From Promethearchaeota archaeon (GTDB lineage: Archaea; Asgardarchaeota; Lokiarchaeia; Sigynarchaeales; MK-D1), in contig JAEOUK010000223.1 of NCBI GenBank assembly GCA_016839385.1, positions 1 through 5,574 on the forward strand: a DNA stretch of 5,574 bases. Reading direction: 5' to 3'. A model generated the notes under the pieces. That model did not search any database and was not told the origin of the DNA. It saw nothing but the letters and a program-made list of their open reading frames with translations. Position 1 is the stretch's first letter, and each line of letters begins with the position of its first letter. Below, piece after piece: positions 4,835 to 5,574 of the stretch. The position numbers were made by a program, and so were the translations under genes.

Positions 4835-5574
4835 TTAAGGATCTTTTACTGCTCGAAAATTTAAGTACGGATAACCATTACGTTTATCTTTTACATATAC
4901 TTTTCCATCGTATACTATCATATAAGCTAATTCCTCTGATACTTCCGTTCCCGTCCAATAATAAATTACATGGGAATAGATTTTCCAGAGAGGAGTTTCT
5001 TTATCAGGAGTTTTTTCATAAGAAGCGGATTCAGTAATAGGGTTCCATGTTCCATTAGCGGCAACTCCATGAATATATTGAGAACGAACCATTTCGTCCA
5101 CCGACGGAAGTCTCCAAATATCTTGAATCGTGCTATTAAGAGTAAGACCATCCTCATTTAAGTAACGAGTTTGATTCTCCGCAGCTGTCCAGTTATATCC
5201 AGTATCGGGCCAGCCAGGACCTTCTGGTGCCCAAATTAATGTTAAACCATTTCCCACCACTGTTCTCAATCCATAATTTCCATCATCTACTCTCTGCGCC
5301 ACTTTTATTGCTCCAGGTATCGCTCCGAATGTCATTACTAATGTAGGTACTAATACTATTGCGAGTTTTGCATATTTTTGAAATTTTAGTTGTATTTTTC
5401 CAAATAGAAACAATAAACCCAATCCAAGTAATGGGATAGCAAGCATTAAATACGCAACGGAGAATTGGGCTCTTCCAAAAAAGAATATCACAAATAATGC
5501 CATTGCTGAAAAAATCCCTAATCCTATCCAACGCCATTTCAGCGCTAAAAGAGATAGGATGATGAATACTATAG
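4835..5574 (-). CDS. Multi-pass membrane protein with outer DUF1566/Lcl-type domain, 5' end beyond the window (partial)
   Basis: The frame ends with TAA at 4837-4835 and stays open to the right edge, giving 245 residues. An internal ATG at 5503-5501 is probably not the start, because the upstream codons (IVFIILSLLALKWRW...) continue in frame as another hydrophobic helix. Counted from that ATG, helices lie near -23 to -13 (cut by the edge), -9 to 10, 16-35 and 47-66. The basic loops KWRW and KIQLKFQKYAK should be cytoplasmic, putting the C-terminal domain outside. That domain (about 84-222) shows the DUF1566/Lcl_C pattern: GLTLIWAPEG, YNWTAAEN, DIWRLPSVDEM, YYWTGTE, AYMIVYDGKVYV and a final LNFRAVKD. 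DUF1566 domains occur in surface proteins, including Legionella Lcl, a collagen-like adhesin; a role here in binding or adhesion is inferred. Four N-x-S/T sequons (N104, N110, N123, N150) sit in the outer domain. It is on the same strand as the TPR-propeller pair, 117 bases upstream. Confidence 0.8.
   Translation of the reverse strand, partial: IVFIILSLLALKWRWIGLGIFSAMALFVIFFFGRAQFSVAYLMLAIPLLGLGLLFLFGKIQLKFQKYAKLAIVLVPTLVMTFGAIPGAIKVAQRVDDGNYGLRTVVGNGLTLIWAPEGPGWPDTGYNWTAAENQTRYLNEDGLTLNSTIQDIWRLPSVDEMVRSQYIHGVAANGTWNPITESASYEKTPDKETPLWKIYSHVIYYWTGTEVSEELAYMIVYDGKVYVKDKRNGYPYLNFRAVKDP

Noticed and set aside
4970..5161. Plus-strand 63-codon reading frame inside the DUF1566-type gene
   Set aside because: It lies wholly antisense to a gene with clear domain motifs, has low-complexity repeats such as FFIRSFFIRS that come from the opposite strand, and has no promoter or family resemblance.
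5283..5537. Minus-strand 84-codon frame overlapping the membrane part of the DUF1566-type gene
   Set aside because: It is a different frame of the same strand. The main frame has consistent helices, the positive-inside pattern and continues into the recognisable domain.

Overview
The window is AT-rich (clearly well under half G+C; I did not count it) and holds six protein genes with short intergenic gaps. I see no RNA genes, CRISPR arrays or insertion sequences, and no stretch longer than 300 bases lacks a gene. None of the starts I could inspect has a convincing Shine-Dalgarno sequence. Possible TATA-like boxes lie about 50-60 bases before two starts. The two secreted-type domain proteins are tethered by multi-pass membrane segments rather than bacterial signal peptides or lipoprotein boxes, and one carries four N-glycosylation sequons in its outer domain. 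Together these suggest an archaeon, with an AT-rich Asgard-type lineage as my leading guess. Bacteroidota also lack SD sites and remain an alternative. The taxonomic call is inference.

Layout from left to right. (1) Bases 1-245, minus strand: the N-terminal part of a small two-helix membrane protein that runs off the left edge. (2) Bases 246-383: a divergent intergenic promoter region. (3) Bases 384-1163, plus strand: a YgiD/DODA-type extradiol dioxygenase with all expected histidines. (4) Bases 1240-1569, plus strand: a small single-domain cupin. (5) Bases 1566-3116, minus strand: a three-helix membrane anchor followed by a complete seven-bladed FG-GAP/VCBS beta-propeller. (6) Bases 3116-4717, minus strand: a cytoplasmic TPR protein with a beta-rich N-terminal domain that looks internally duplicated. 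(7) Bases 4835-5574, minus strand: a multi-pass membrane protein with an extracytoplasmic DUF1566/Lcl-like domain, running off the right edge.

The dioxygenase and cupin form a plus-strand pair of small-molecule enzyme-type genes. They converge on the minus-strand group, and the two opposing TAG stop codons share one CTAG palindrome. In the minus-strand group the TPR gene and the propeller gene overlap by one base (TAATG), so they are very likely co-transcribed and perhaps translationally coupled. A cytoplasmic TPR scaffold made with a membrane-tethered propeller, beside another membrane-anchored outer-domain protein, suggests a cell-surface recognition or adhesion module with a cytoplasmic partner. 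That joint role is inference; no gene here has an established pathway in this setting.
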